From the NCBI GenBank assembly GCA_030427635.1, contig JAUIBA010000018.1, positions 1 through 64,000 of the forward strand: 64,000 nt of DNA, written 5' to 3'. How positions within the stretch are numbered: position 1 is the stretch's first letter; every line of letters begins with the position of its first letter. Below the pieces are notes generated by a model. It was not told the DNA's origin and did no database searches. It worked only from the letters and a program-made list of their open reading frames with translations. Both the position numbers and the translations under genes were made by a program. This document shows, in pieces, positions 42,766 to 52,903 of the stretch. The stretch comes from Bacteroidia bacterium. Lineage in GTDB: Bacteria; Bacteroidota; Bacteroidia; Chitinophagales; Chitinophagaceae.

Positions 42766-44055
42766 ATGTACCAAACCCTTACCAGAAATGCGGCTATTGC
42801 TGCCCTATTGCTCTGCACAACCACAGCATTGGCCGAACCAGCCGACAGCCACCTGCAATACCCAGAACCTTCTTCTGCAGAAAAGGCCACATCGACCGAT
42901 AACCGGTTACTGTCCCATAGCATTATACGGTATAACGGGACAGCTACTTATTTAGTTGACTCATTCATTTACCAATATTCAGGTACAAGGAGTTCGGCCG
43001 TACGGTGGAACGACATTGATGCTGACTTTGACGAAATGACATGGTTACAATACAAGCCGGCAACAGGCACTTTTGTCAACTTTCAGCATACTGTACGTAC
43101 CTATGATGCAGCAGACAACATTACTAACAGCCTTCTGGAGTCATGGGTACCCAGCTCAGGTACATGGACTCCCAGATTCAATACCATCAACACCTATAGC
43201 AGCACGAATAAAATAACTGAGTCTTTAATAATGAGGTGGGATGTACCATCGGCATCATGGATCAACAATCAACGCACCCAATATACCTATGACGCCACAG
43301 ACAGACTCTCTACTGCTACGACGACGGATTGGTATGGCGCAAGCTGGGAAAACACCTATCGCATGCTCTACTCTTACAGCGGCAGCAGTACATTACCATA
43401 TGACAATGTATATCAGGACTGGGAAACAGGTAGTGGCATATGGGTAGACCAGACCAAGGAAAAATATACCTATAGTGGGGCCGGCGAGCTACAAACAATG
43501 ATGCGCTTTACCATCAATACACTCAGTGCAGACTGGGATACAACTTCCAATACCGAATATACCGACCATAGCAGCGGACAACCACAAACCGGCACAACAC
43601 AAACGTGGAACGTACATACACATGAATACCGCAACAGTACACGGCAGAAATACAGCTATAACGCAGATGGCCAACCTGGCTGGCAGGTAAACTATGACTG
43701 GCAGGTTGCATCCGGCACATGGGATACAACTACCTCCGGACAAACATCTGTAGTACGATATTACTATGGCCCGCAAGTAGCTGTGCAACAAATACAGAGT
43801 ACGTCACTGCTGCTACATGTATGGCCTGTTCCTGCCGACAAACAAATATCCGTGCAGGTGCCAACGCAGATGAGTGGCGCGATATCACTATATATAACAG
43901 ATGCTACCGGGCGTAGTGTATTAAGGCAAAGCCATACTGCCTGCAACGGGTATACACTCCTGATATCTACAGCACTACTATCTCCCGGCAACTATCTGCT
44001 GCGCATGACCGATGGTAGTAAAACCGCTACCACCAAAGTGAGTATAATACGGTAA
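42766..44055 (+). CDS. Secreted repeat protein with T9SS sorting domain
   Basis: 429 residues. A signal peptide ending near ALAEP. Residues about 65-325 hold degenerate repeats of about 45 residues with the pattern W.P.SGTW.....NTYS and YTYDATDRLSTATTTDWYG, resembling YD-like or RHS-type beta-hairpins. The last 80 residues form a type A sorting domain (LLHVWPVPADKQISVQV ... GNYLLRMTDGSKT). Probably a cell-surface or released protein of unknown function. Divergent from radA. Confidence 0.82.
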   Translation: MYQTLTRNAAIAALLLCTTTALAEPADSHLQYPEPSSAEKATSTDNRLLSHSIIRYNGTATYLVDSFIYQYSGTRSSAVRWNDIDADFDEMTWLQYKPATGTFVNFQHTVRTYDAADNITNSLLESWVPSSGTWTPRFNTINTYSSTNKITESLIMRWDVPSASWINNQRTQYTYDATDRLSTATTTDWYGASWENTYRMLYSYSGSSTLPYDNVYQDWETGSGIWVDQTKEKYTYSGAGELQTMMRFTINTLSADWDTTSNTEYTDHSSGQPQTGTTQTWNVHTHEYRNSTRQKYSYNADGQPGWQVNYDWQVASGTWDTTTSGQTSVVRYYYGPQVAVQQIQSTSLLLHVWPVPADKQISVQVPTQMSGAISLYITDATGRSVLRQSHTACNGYTLLISTALLSPGNYLLRMTDGSKTATTKVSIIR

Positions 44056-44079
44056 TACCATCCTTAGATACAAAAACAT

Positions 44080-44108
44080 AAGCGCCGCTCTTTGCAGAGC
44101 GGCGCTTT
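44080..44108. terminator. Bidirectional intrinsic terminator
   Basis: AAGCGCCGCTC (44080-44090) and GAGCGGCGCTT (44097-44107) form an 11-bp stem with TTTGCA loop. It lies between the converging T9SS gene and RND gene. Confidence 0.85.
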
Positions 44109-44133
44109 ACCATTTATTCCAACAAAATCATTA

Positions 44134-47100
44134 TTAATCTCCCAGACTATCGCTGATAGCTTTGCGCTGGCGTTTTACCCAGTCCTTAAAGCGGAAACTG
44201 AGCAGGCACATAGCTGGTACTACTATCAGAGTGAGGAAGGTAGCAAAGCTGAGACCATATATCATGGTCCATGCCATAGGCGCCCAGAAGGCAGGGCTAT
44301 CACCGCCAATGAAGAAGTGCGGACTGAAGCTGGACAGTAAGCCTGCAAAGTCAATATTGACACCAATAGCCAGAGGAATAAGACCCAGTATGGCAGCAGT
44401 AGCAGTAAGCAGTACTGGCGTCATACGGGTACGGCCAGCCTCTACAATGGCATCGTACGGGTCCATGCCTTCATGCAACATCATATCCATAAACTCTACC
44501 AGCAGGATACCATTACGTACCACAATACCACACAGCGCTACGATACCAATGCCACTCATAACCAGAGAGAATGTATTACCAAACACACTGTAACCCAGCA
44601 GCACACCTGTGATAGAGAAGATTACCTCACTCATGATTATGACCATACGGCTGATAGAGTTGAACTGCAGGATAAGCAGCATTATAATGAGACCCAGCGA
44701 TATACCCATTGCAGTGCCGAGGAAGCCCATAGTCTCTGCCTGCTCTTCCTGCTGACCACCCATTACGATAGTAATACCTGATGGTGCATGGAAGTTTACA
44801 ATCTCATTCTTTACCGCAGCTACTACTGCATTTTCCTCATATCCGGAAAGCACATTTGACGACAGAGAAATGATACGCTTCTGGTCCTTGCGCTTGATAC
44901 CGCCATATGTAGTAGAATAACGGATGTCGGCAAAAGAACTGATAGGTACAGTACGTATCATACCGCCCATGCCCATATCGCGATAGATGACCGGCATATT
45001 GCGCAGAGCCTCCACATCGCTACGCTGCTGAGAAGCATAACGCAGATAAATGGGGTAATCATCATTCGCATCGCGGAAGCGGGATATCTCCTTACCAAAC
45101 ACAGCAGTACGCAATGCACCGGCTACAGCCATAGTACTGATGCTTTCGTTATTCATCCGCTCACGGTTCAGGTCAAAAAGAATCTCTGGCTTATTCGCCT
45201 GGAAGTCGCTACGCAGCTCTTCCACACCTGGCACCTGCTTATCTTTCAGGAACTTCTTCAACCTGTCGGACGTAGCAATAAGTGAATCCAGGTTATCACC
45301 TGTAAGTTCTATCACTACCGGTTTAGGCAGTGGCGGGCCACCCTGTTCTTTATCTACAGTAACCTCTGCACCGGGATACTCCCGCACAGCAGCACGTATA
45401 TCATCCAGATACTTTGCAGTAGAAACGCCGTGACGGTCGGCAAACTCTACGAATGCTACGGTAATCTTACCCTTGTTGGGGAAGTCGCCCAGCTCATTGG
45501 TAGTGGGGTCCACTGCACTTACTGTAACATTGGATATAACAGACCTTACTACAGGGTTTTTCTTGCCATGTACAGGGTCCATGTTCAGCACTTTGTACAC
45601 TTTCTGCTCCAGCTCGCCCAGTACAGCATCTGTATGTTTCTGGTCGGTGCCTATAGGCATGTTCAGATATACGTACACAAAGTTAGGGTCGGCAGAAGGG
45701 AAGAAAACAAATGGCGGATGGCGCATTGTATAGGTCATAATAGACATTGGGAACAGTAATATAGTAACCAATAATACCAGACCCGGTTTCTTCAATGCTC
45801 GCACCAGCCAGCGGGTGTACCAGTCGCGGAATGCAGGCCATGCTTTATTCTGGAAAGAGTGTATCCATTTAGAGAGTACGTATTTCTCCAGCAGTATAAA
45901 GAGGTAAATGAAAATAACGAAGTTACCCAGTGCGTGTGCTCCACCCAGATGCGCCAGCAACGCTATAGCCAGGAATACTATCATCACAGCCATATCGCGA
46001 CGGGAGAACTTCTTTACCACATGTGGACCTTCCGGCTCAGGCTTCATGAAGCTTACCGCAAATATCGGGTTGATAAGATAGGCTACCAGCAGTGATGCCA
46101 CCAGCGTGATGATAAGTGTTACCGGCAGGAAGAACATGAAACTACCAATTACCCCTTTCCAGAATGCCAGCGGAATGAAAGGCATCAGTGTAGTGATAGT
46201 ACCTGTAAGTACCGGCAGGAACACCTCGCCGGTAGCCATCTTGGCTGCAGTTTTTATATCGCGCTTACCATTATCAAAAATACGGTGCGTGTTCTCTATC
46301 ACCACAATGGCATCATCCACTACTATACCCAGCGCCAGCAGGAAGGAGAACAGTACAATCATATTGAGTGTAAAGCCTATGCCCGGCATTACGAGGAAGG
46401 CAATAGCACATGACAGCGGTACTGACATTGCCACAAAGAGGGCATTGGTAACCCCCATAAAGAACATGAGGATGATGGTAACCAGTATAAAGCCTATCAC
46501 AATCGTATTCACAAGGTCAGTAAGGGTACTGCGGGTAGCCTCTGACTGGTCTCCGGTAATAACGATGTTCAGGTCTTTAGGCAGGTCTTCTTTCTGCATC
46601 TTTTTCACCAGTGCATCTATCTTCTCTGAGGCTTCAATGAGGTTTGCTCCATTTGCCTTGATGATATTGAGCGTAATTACATTCTTACCATCGAGATGTG
46701 CAAAGCTCTTCTGCTCCATGAAGGTATCTATGACCGTAGCGATATCCTTAAGATAAATGCTGCGCCCCTGCTGATTCTTTACGATGATATTACCTATCTC
46801 ATCAGCAACCTTAAACTCATGCTTTACACTGAGGATACGCTTCTGATTGTTCATAGCTACCTCACCTGCAGTCATGGATATATTTTCCATGGCTACGGTA
46901 CGGTCTATATCATCGAATGTGAGACCGGCAGCCTGCATTTTGAACAGGTCCACATTAATCTGTACCTCCCGCTCAGGAGCACCTACCAGATCTACACGCT
47001 TTATCTCTTTCTCTGCCTCAATAGCATCCTTTACCTTATCTGCATATTTTTTGAGACGAGCCAGGTCATAATCGCCCGATACGTTTACGTTAAGTATAGG

Positions 47101-47532
47101 AAACTCAGAAAAGTCAATATCCTTAACCTCCGGCTGATAAGGCAGGTTTTGTGGCAGGTCCTGCTTGGCCTTATCCACACCATCTTTTACATCCTGCTTG
47201 GCTTTATCAACCTTTATGTTGGTATTGAATTCTACTATTACTACCGAGTAATCCTGAAAGGAGTTACTGGTTACTTTCTTAACCCCTGTGAGATTTTTCA
47301 CCTGTTTTTCAATAGGCTTTGTCACAAGGTTTTCCATATTCTCGGGCGATGTACCCGGATACACAGTCTGCACAATTATCTGTGGCAGCTTTATCTCCGG
47401 AAACTGTTCCTTCGGCAGGTTGATATACGTCATAAGACCTATCAACGTGATGAAGACAGTAACGAAGTAGACCGCGGTGCGGTTGTCTATTACCCAACTG
47501 GAGGGTTTAAACTCTTTGAATTTGTCTTTCAT
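44134..47532 (-). CDS. RND efflux pump permease (AcrB/HAE1-like)
   Basis: Inner-membrane proton-driven pump of a tripartite system. 1132 residues from ATG 47532, slightly longer than AcrB. The start segment TAVYFVTVFITLIGLMTYINLPKEQFPEI, the porter motifs and the TM4 proton-relay Asp pair in LGIVVDDAIVVIENTHRIFDNG (about 404-405) are present. Between the two halves there is an extra pair of hydrophobic segments (about 515-570) and the LVRALKKPGLVLLVTILL start of the second repeat, as seen in many Bacteroidota pumps. Last gene of the tetR-tolC-MFP-RND operon. The substrate is unknown. Confidence 0.93.
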   Translation of the reverse strand: MKDKFKEFKPSSWVIDNRTAVYFVTVFITLIGLMTYINLPKEQFPEIKLPQIIVQTVYPGTSPENMENLVTKPIEKQVKNLTGVKKVTSNSFQDYSVVIVEFNTNIKVDKAKQDVKDGVDKAKQDLPQNLPYQPEVKDIDFSEFPILNVNVSGDYDLARLKKYADKVKDAIEAEKEIKRVDLVGAPEREVQINVDLFKMQAAGLTFDDIDRTVAMENISMTAGEVAMNNQKRILSVKHEFKVADEIGNIIVKNQQGRSIYLKDIATVIDTFMEQKSFAHLDGKNVITLNIIKANGANLIEASEKIDALVKKMQKEDLPKDLNIVITGDQSEATRSTLTDLVNTIVIGFILVTIILMFFMGVTNALFVAMSVPLSCAIAFLVMPGIGFTLNMIVLFSFLLALGIVVDDAIVVIENTHRIFDNGKRDIKTAAKMATGEVFLPVLTGTITTLMPFIPLAFWKGVIGSFMFFLPVTLIITLVASLLVAYLINPIFAVSFMKPEPEGPHVVKKFSRRDMAVMIVFLAIALLAHLGGAHALGNFVIFIYLFILLEKYVLSKWIHSFQNKAWPAFRDWYTRWLVRALKKPGLVLLVTILLFPMSIMTYTMRHPPFVFFPSADPNFVYVYLNMPIGTDQKHTDAVLGELEQKVYKVLNMDPVHGKKNPVVRSVISNVTVSAVDPTTNELGDFPNKGKITVAFVEFADRHGVSTAKYLDDIRAAVREYPGAEVTVDKEQGGPPLPKPVVIELTGDNLDSLIATSDRLKKFLKDKQVPGVEELRSDFQANKPEILFDLNRERMNNESISTMAVAGALRTAVFGKEISRFRDANDDYPIYLRYASQQRSDVEALRNMPVIYRDMGMGGMIRTVPISSFADIRYSTTYGGIKRKDQKRIISLSSNVLSGYEENAVVAAVKNEIVNFHAPSGITIVMGGQQEEQAETMGFLGTAMGISLGLIIMLLILQFNSISRMVIIMSEVIFSITGVLLGYSVFGNTFSLVMSGIGIVALCGIVVRNGILLVEFMDMMLHEGMDPYDAIVEAGRTRMTPVLLTATAAILGLIPLAIGVNIDFAGLLSSFSPHFFIGGDSPAFWAPMAWTMIYGLSFATFLTLIVVPAMCLLSFRFKDWVKRQRKAISDSLGD

Positions 47533-47642
47533 TTTAATGTTGTTGTGCTTCGGAATGATGTGATGATACAACCCGGCAATGTTATGCTCCGAACTCCCCT
47601 ACTCCTACACCTGCATATAACCTGCGGGGCGATGCGCTATAG

Positions 47643-48728
47643 TTATTCTACGTTTACTTTTTCGCCACTGTCAAGGTCTTCAAATCCTGCCACAACCAGC
47701 TTGTCGCCTGGGCTGAGGCCTTCCAGTACTTCCACCATACCGTTAGATATACGACCGGTGCGAATGATAACAGAGCGGGCAATGTTACCCTCTACCACAT
47801 ACACCATTTCGCCCTCGGCGGTTTTCTGAATAACAGATACAGGTATAGCCAGCGCACCCTCTTTTTCATAGTTTACTATGCGCATAATGCAGGACATGTT
47901 GGGATGCAGTCTTTTGTTATCGCCCAGCTTTATCTGCACCATAAATGCACGGGATAGCGGGTCTACTGCCTTTGAAACATAGGAAATAGCAGCGGCTACA
48001 GAGTCATCACTATCAGGGAAAGTAAGTATTGCCTTATCGCCAACCTTTACCTTACCCAGATAGTTTTCACCGAGATTCGCCTCGGCTTTCAGCTTACTGG
48101 TATTTACTACACGGATAAATCCAAGCGTAGATGGTTGCCCCACTTTCATACCTATTTCATCCACAACGCCACTAATAGGTGATACTACATTATATAAGTC
48201 TCTGCCAGCCTGTGCTACTGCTTTCTGCTTCAGCAGGTTTTCATAGTTTGTTTTAGCCGACATCAGCTGTACTTCTGTACCTATATTCTGTGCCCACAAC
48301 TTCTGCTGCTTTTCATAAAGCGCTTTAGTCAGTTCTATCTGAGGCTCCAGCGCTTTGATCTGCTGCTCTGCAATGGCTGCATCCAGCGTTGCCAGCACCT
48401 GACCCTGACGTACCTGCTGACCTACCTGAACATATATTTTACTAACAGTACCCTGGTTGCGTGCGTATGCATTCACCACTTCATCACCTGTAATCTGAGA
48501 CTGCACTTCTATCTCGCCATGAAATGTGGCAGGCTGCAGTGTTACTACCGATACTGGTGTTACCTTGGCCGAGGAATCTGACTTACCAGCTTCCAGTTCT
48601 GTAATCTTTGCATCGAGCTTTGCACGCTGCTCCTTCAGTGATGCCAGTTCGGCAGCAGGGTCTTTTTGTCCACCTCCGCATGATGCTAACATCAGAGCCG
48701 GAACCAGAAATAAATATGAACGTTTCAT
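47643..48728 (-). CDS. RND efflux periplasmic adaptor (membrane fusion protein), lipoprotein
   Basis: 361 residues. Lipobox LMLASCGGG with Cys near residue 17, then a coiled coil (AELASLKEQRAKLDAKITELEAG). A lipoyl-barrel-hairpin order follows (NQGTVSKIYVQVGQQVRQGQVLATLD, helical hairpin from KALEPQIELTKALYEKQQKLWAQ, SPISGVVDEIGMKVGQPS), then the beta-barrel and membrane-proximal domain ending in PGDKLVVAGFEDLDSGEKV. Links the permease to the TolC-type channel. Second-last gene of the operon. Confidence 0.93.
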   Translation of the reverse strand: MKRSYLFLVPALMLASCGGGQKDPAAELASLKEQRAKLDAKITELEAGKSDSSAKVTPVSVVTLQPATFHGEIEVQSQITGDEVVNAYARNQGTVSKIYVQVGQQVRQGQVLATLDAAIAEQQIKALEPQIELTKALYEKQQKLWAQNIGTEVQLMSAKTNYENLLKQKAVAQAGRDLYNVVSPISGVVDEIGMKVGQPSTLGFIRVVNTSKLKAEANLGENYLGKVKVGDKAILTFPDSDDSVAAAISYVSKAVDPLSRAFMVQIKLGDNKRLHPNMSCIMRIVNYEKEGALAIPVSVIQKTAEGEMVYVVEGNIARSVIIRTGRISNGMVEVLEGLSPGDKLVVAGFEDLDSGEKVNVE

Positions 48729-48783
48729 TTTATAGTGTGTTTTATTATTTAGTAGATGGTATTTTGTATTTAGTATGTAGTTG

Positions 48784-50133
48784 TTATTTAAGCAGACCCA
48801 GCGCTTTCTTCAGGTCGGCTTCGGCATTAATAACATCCAGTAATGCATTAAAGTAGTTGCTCTGGGCACGCATCATTTCAGTTTGTGCCGTTGTTACCTC
48901 CAGATTGCTACCTACGCCCTCTTTGTATTTGCGCTGTGCAAGGTCCAATACGCTATTGGCCAACTCCAGGTTACGTTTCTGACTCTGTACCTGCAGCAGT
49001 GAGTTCTTCAATGTTGTACGGGCACTTGCTGCCTGAAAATCTATTGATAGCTTAAGGTTGTCAATATCGTTCCTTGTTTTTTCGATACTCAACTTTGCTT
49101 CACGTACCTGATTTGTGCGTTTGAACCCACTGAAGATGGGCACGGTAAGACTCAGACCTCCGTTATAGTATTCTATATAATCGCCAAAATGTGATATATC
49201 CTTAAATTCAGAAGAACCATAATTTGCGCCCCTTGAAACAAAGCCTGCCAATGAAGGCAATGCAGACAACCGATATCTTTCAAGATTATATTCGTTCAAT
49301 TTGAGAGCAGTCTGCAGGGCTGCATATGCAGGTACACGGCTGTAATTTTCTGGCTCCGTCAACAAAGACATTGCTGCATTTGCATTTTTCTCTACAGCAG
49401 TATCTGTGAGTATAATTGGTGTATTCAAATCAAGTCCCAGATTATATTTCAGTACCTGCTCAGCTATGGCAAGGCCATTACTCACTTTTATACTGTCTGC
49501 AGCCAGATTGTTTATCTGTACGGCAGAACGCTCCACATCTATTTTTTCCGCAAAGCCGGCTTCCCTGGTCTTAATCAGATCCTGCTCCATACTTCTGGCT
49601 AACGACAACGAGCCTTTTATAATGCTATATTGCCGATATGCTATAACCAGTGAGTTGTAGGCTTTATGAACATTATAACGAACATTTTCTTCTGTTATCT
49701 GCTCATTATTACGAGCCATATCCATTAAGGTACTTCCCGCCTGTAATGCCACTATCAGACTTCCATCAAACAACACCTGTGACAGGGTGATACTGCCTGA
49801 TGTAGAATATGGGATAGTGAACGGAAGCGGAGCAATAAAACCTTTTGGGGCAGTCCTGTCAAAAGCACTGGCATCAAAAAAGGAATACTGCGGATGATTT
49901 TTACTGAAGTGAACAAGGTCAGCTTTGCCGCTCAACTGCGGATAGGCTGCTGCAGAAGTCTGCTTTACCTGGGCCTGCTGTATAAGCACGTCCAGATGAG
50001 CATTCTTCATGGCGTAGCTGTTTTTCACTGCATAGTCTATACAGTCCTGCAGGGATAGCTTCAGGGGTTGCTGTGCATGCGCCCCCCGGGTTAATAGCAG
50101 TAAGGATGCTACTGCAAAATAAATTTTTCTCAT
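48784..50133 (-). CDS. TolC family outer-membrane efflux protein
   Basis: 449 residues. Signal peptide, then LSLQDCIDYAVKNSYAMKNAHLDVLIQQAQVKQT, the typical first TolC helix. Two repeats of coiled-coil helices and beta strands follow, each ending in the QSKRNLELANSVLDLAQRKYKEGVGSNLEV.TAQTE pattern. Forms the trimeric exit duct for the pump. Its start overlaps the tetR stop by four bases. Confidence 0.93.
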   Translation of the reverse strand: MRKIYFAVASLLLLTRGAHAQQPLKLSLQDCIDYAVKNSYAMKNAHLDVLIQQAQVKQTSAAAYPQLSGKADLVHFSKNHPQYSFFDASAFDRTAPKGFIAPLPFTIPYSTSGSITLSQVLFDGSLIVALQAGSTLMDMARNNEQITEENVRYNVHKAYNSLVIAYRQYSIIKGSLSLARSMEQDLIKTREAGFAEKIDVERSAVQINNLAADSIKVSNGLAIAEQVLKYNLGLDLNTPIILTDTAVEKNANAAMSLLTEPENYSRVPAYAALQTALKLNEYNLERYRLSALPSLAGFVSRGANYGSSEFKDISHFGDYIEYYNGGLSLTVPIFSGFKRTNQVREAKLSIEKTRNDIDNLKLSIDFQAASARTTLKNSLLQVQSQKRNLELANSVLDLAQRKYKEGVGSNLEVTTAQTEMMRAQSNYFNALLDVINAEADLKKALGLLK

Positions 50134-50762
50134 ATAGTAGTTACTGTTGTGTGTTTCAGATAATGTTCTTTGTGTTTCAGGTATTCTTCTATACCCAATG
50201 GTGTCATCATGCCATACATGAAATGCTCTCCCAGCTCCAGCGCTACCGACATCAGCGTATTCCTGTCATTGACCATAAGGGTGGGCTGCAATGCCATTAG
50301 GGATGTTTCTATCCGGTAGCGAGCCATTAAATCGGCATTTACCTCTGCCCGGTACAGCCCTTCGCTGATACCCTGCAGGATATTCTCCTTCACAAGGGCT
50401 ACATCGCGCTCCAGGAGCAGCTCACGAAACTGCCGGTAAGCATCAGGGAAGAAACGCTGCATCTCAAATACTGCCATCGGATTGATACGTTTATACATTG
50501 TATCAAAAAAGGCAATGATACGTACCATGGCTTCCACCGCATTGTCTGCGCCACTTAATACTACCATACAACTCTCAGTAGTATTATTCTTGTACCAGGC
50601 TACGGTTTCATTCACCACTTCCTGTTTATTGGCAAAATGCTGGTAAAGCGTCTTTTTGGATATGCCGGCCCTCCGCGCTATGTCATCCATAGTGATGCTC
50701 TTAAAGCCGTACTGGCTGAAAAGCTCAATAGATGACGTCAGGATTTTCTCTAATACTTCCAT
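50130..50762 (-). CDS. TetR/AcrR family transcriptional regulator
   Basis: 210 residues. The helix-turn-helix lies at about 22-46 (SITMDDIARRAGISKKTLYQHFANK), with a ligand-binding all-helical C-terminal domain that is not conserved. First gene of the efflux operon and likely its repressor, acting on the inverted repeat just upstream (50782-50810). The inducing compound cannot be predicted. Confidence 0.92.
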   Translation of the reverse strand: MEVLEKILTSSIELFSQYGFKSITMDDIARRAGISKKTLYQHFANKQEVVNETVAWYKNNTTESCMVVLSGADNAVEAMVRIIAFFDTMYKRINPMAVFEMQRFFPDAYRQFRELLLERDVALVKENILQGISEGLYRAEVNADLMARYRIETSLMALQPTLMVNDRNTLMSVALELGEHFMYGMMTPLGIEEYLKHKEHYLKHTTVTTI

Positions 50763-50772
50763 AATTCCGGCG

Positions 50773-50780
50773 CAAAACTA
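50773..50780 (-). promoter_or_regulatory. -7 box (TAGTTTTG) of the efflux operon
   Basis: Consensus match on the minus strand, ten bases before ATG 50762. Confidence 0.5.
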
Positions 50781-50781
50781 T

Positions 50782-50810
50782 GGAAACGTTTTTGACCACT
50801 GATAGTTTCC
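50782..50810. promoter_or_regulatory. Candidate TetR operator
   Basis: GGAAAC (50782-50787) and GTTTCC (50805-50810) form an inverted repeat with 17 bases between. It lies directly upstream of the -7 box, where a bound repressor would cover the -33 to -7 interval. Short arms, so moderate support only. Confidence 0.4.
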
Positions 50811-50890
50811 TGAGTATTTTATGTTTTTATTGGCAAATAAATTTTACCAATAATCATACAACGCTCTGTATATCAATGACCATGAAGCGG

Positions 50891-52168
50891 CTACTCAAAA
50901 ATGGCCAGTGTATAGTCTTTCTTACCCTTCTGGATGAGTGTGTACTTTCCATTGAGCAGGTGCTGTGCTGTGAGGCGGAAATCTATGGCTGTAACCTTCT
51001 CCTTATTGATGCTGATGCCACCACCCTGCACCATCTTGCGTGCCTCTCCCTTAGAGGAGAATACACCGCTATCGGCCAGGAATGATACAAGGTCCACACC
51101 ATCGGTAAGGGCGGCAGCAGCGCTACGCACCTGTTTTACACCATCCATTACCTCCAGCAGCTGGCGCTCATTGAGGCTGCGCAGCGCATCTACAGAAGTA
51201 TTGCTGAACAGTATCTCTGATGCCTGCTTTGCAAAAGCAAGGTCTTCCTCACTATGTACCATGATGGTCATCTCATCGGCAAGGGACTTCTGCAATGCAC
51301 GCTGGTGAGGCGCTGCCTCATGTGTAGCTATGAGCTCCTTTATCTCTGCCACCGGGCGGAAAGAAAACACCAAAGCCATCTTTGCCGCATCGGCATCGGG
51401 CAGATTGAGCCAGAACTGGTAGAACAGGTAAGGAGATGTGCGCTCTCTGTCCAGCCACACATTACCGCTCTCTGACTTGCCAAACTTACTGCCATCGGCC
51501 TTTGTGATGAGACGGCAGGTAAATGCAAAAGCATCTCCCCCACCCTTGCGACGAATAAGCTCAGTACCGGTAACTATATTGCCCCACTGGTCAGCACCGC
51601 CCATCTGCAGGCGTACACCATGATTATTGAACAGGTGGAAAAAATCGTAGCCCTGTATGAGCTGGTATGTAAACTCTGTAAAGGACATACCCGTCTCCAG
51701 GCGTTTCTGTACAGAGTCTTTTGCCATCATATAGTTTACGGTGATGTGCTTGCCTACATCCCGTATAAAATCAAGAAAAGAAAAGTCCTTAAACCAATCA
51801 TAGTTATTGACCATCACCGCACCATTAGGGGCAGTGCTGCTGAAATTCAGAAAACGCTCCAGCTGGCTGCGAATACCATCACAGTTGTGCTGAATGGTCG
51901 CAACATCCAGCAGATTGCGCTCTGCCGACTTGCCACTGGGGTCACCCACCATACCGGTAGCGCCACCCACCAGCGCATAGGGCTTGTGGCCGGCACGCTG
52001 CAGGCGCATGAGCAGGGTAATAGGCAGGAGGCTGCCCACATGAAGACTATCGGCAGTAGGGTCAAAGCCAATATATGCCGATGTCATTTCCTTCATCAGT
52101 TGCTCTTCCGTACCAGGCATAATATCCTGTACCAGTCCTCTTTCCTGCAATTCGGCTATCAGGTTCAT
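50891..52168 (-). CDS. tyrS: Tyrosine--tRNA ligase
   Basis: 425 residues from ATG 52168. Class I synthetase: HIGH-like [17 protein letters not shown] (about 33-49), tyrosine-binding [13 protein letters not shown] and [19 protein letters not shown]-like [12 protein letters not shown] (about 226), and a C-terminal S4 RNA-binding domain (about 355-425, [19 protein letters not shown]). The eubacterial TyrRS-S type, complete. A -7 box lies at 52190-52197 on the minus strand. Confidence 0.97.
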   Translation of the reverse strand: MNLIAELQERGLVQDIMPGTEEQLMKEMTSAYIGFDPTADSLHVGSLLPITLLMRLQRAGHKPYALVGGATGMVGDPSGKSAERNLLDVATIQHNCDGIRSQLERFLNFSSTAPNGAVMVNNYDWFKDFSFLDFIRDVGKHITVNYMMAKDSVQKRLETGMSFTEFTYQLIQGYDFFHLFNNHGVRLQMGGADQWGNIVTGTELIRRKGGGDAFAFTCRLITKADGSKFGKSESGNVWLDRERTSPYLFYQFWLNLPDADAAKMALVFSFRPVAEIKELIATHEAAPHQRALQKSLADEMTIMVHSEEDLAFAKQASEILFSNTSVDALRSLNERQLLEVMDGVKQVRSAAAALTDGVDLVSFLADSGVFSSKGEARKMVQGGGISINKEKVTAIDFRLTAQHLLNGKYTLIQKGKKDYTLAIFE

Positions 52169-52189
52169 AACTATCAGTTTTTCGGGCTG

Positions 52190-52197
52190 CAAAAATA
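52190..52197 (-). promoter_or_regulatory. -7 box (TATTTTTG) of tyrS
   Basis: Consensus match on the minus strand, 21 bases before ATG 52168. Confidence 0.45.
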
Positions 52198-52275
52198 GGG
52201 CATTAAGGCCCAGAGGCCCTCATTAATTATTACTTTTTATATAAAATGTATGTTACGACAGGTGCCTGCTATCTA

Positions 52276-52851
52276 TTAATGTGATGCGGCCGGAGTGTCT
52301 CCCTCCCCCCATTGATAGCTGTCTACAGGTATATCGGCCAGCTGCAGCACGCGGTGTATCACTGTCATAGCGGCCTCTTCTATACTCTGCGGCCTGCTGT
52401 AATAGGAAGGTGTAGCAGGGCAAATGATACCTCCGGCTTCTGTAACCGTGGTCATATTGCGCAGGTGTATCAGATTATAGGGAGTTTCCCGCACCACACA
52501 TACGAGTTTGCGGCGCTCCTTGAGCATCACATCGGCCGCACGGGTTATGAGGTCGTTGCTGATGCCGCCTGCTATGCGCCCCAGTGTACCCATACTGCAC
52601 GGGCATATAATGAGCGCACTGTACTGTGAGCTGCCGGAAGCGAAGGGTGCCATAAAGTCGTTCTTATTCCACAGGCGAAAGGGCAGATTGCGATAATGGT
52701 CATTACCCAGCTCATGCTGCCATACAGTGGCTGCATTATCGCTCATTACCAGACCTACCTCTACATCGCTGCGCTGTGCCAGGTGCTGCAGCAGCATAGC
52801 TGCATATACCGACCCACTGGCTCCTGTAACCCCTACTGCTATCTTTTTCAT
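52276..52851 (-). CDS. ubiX: Flavin prenyltransferase UbiX family
   Basis: Makes the prenylated FMN cofactor used by UbiD-type decarboxylases. 191 residues from ATG 52851. FMN- and phosphate-binding segments GVTGASGSVYAAMLL at the N-terminus, CPCSMGTLGRIAGGISNDLITRAADVMLKERRKLVCVVRETP in the middle, and the C-terminal TPSYYSRPQSIEEAAMTVIHRVLQLADI are canonical. The UbiD partner is not in the window. Divergent from the thioredoxin-like gene. Confidence 0.95.
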   Translation of the reverse strand: MKKIAVGVTGASGSVYAAMLLQHLAQRSDVEVGLVMSDNAATVWQHELGNDHYRNLPFRLWNKNDFMAPFASGSSQYSALIICPCSMGTLGRIAGGISNDLITRAADVMLKERRKLVCVVRETPYNLIHLRNMTTVTEAGGIICPATPSYYSRPQSIEEAAMTVIHRVLQLADIPVDSYQWGEGDTPAASH

Positions 52852-52869
52852 AATATTATCCCTACGGGG

Positions 52870-52877
52870 CAAAACTA
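52870..52877 (-). promoter_or_regulatory. -7 box (TAGTTTTG) of ubiX
   Basis: Consensus match on the minus strand, 18 bases before ATG 52851. Only 13 bases separate it from the -7 box of the divergent gene. Confidence 0.45.
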
Positions 52878-52890
52878 AAATGAATCTCTG

Positions 52891-52898
52891 TAAATTTG
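52891..52898 (+). promoter_or_regulatory. -7 box (TAAATTTG) of the thioredoxin-like gene
   Basis: Exact consensus, five bases before ATG 52904 and 20 before ATG 52919. Transcription would begin at about the first ATG. Confidence 0.5.
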
Positions 52899-52903
52899 TT
52901 CAG

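Noticed and set aside
46696-47829. A 377-codon plus-strand open frame opposite the RND permease and adaptor genes
   Set aside because: It lies antisense to two well-supported genes, its sequence is Tyr/Leu/His-rich and family-less, and it spans the boundary between them. It is a shadow frame.
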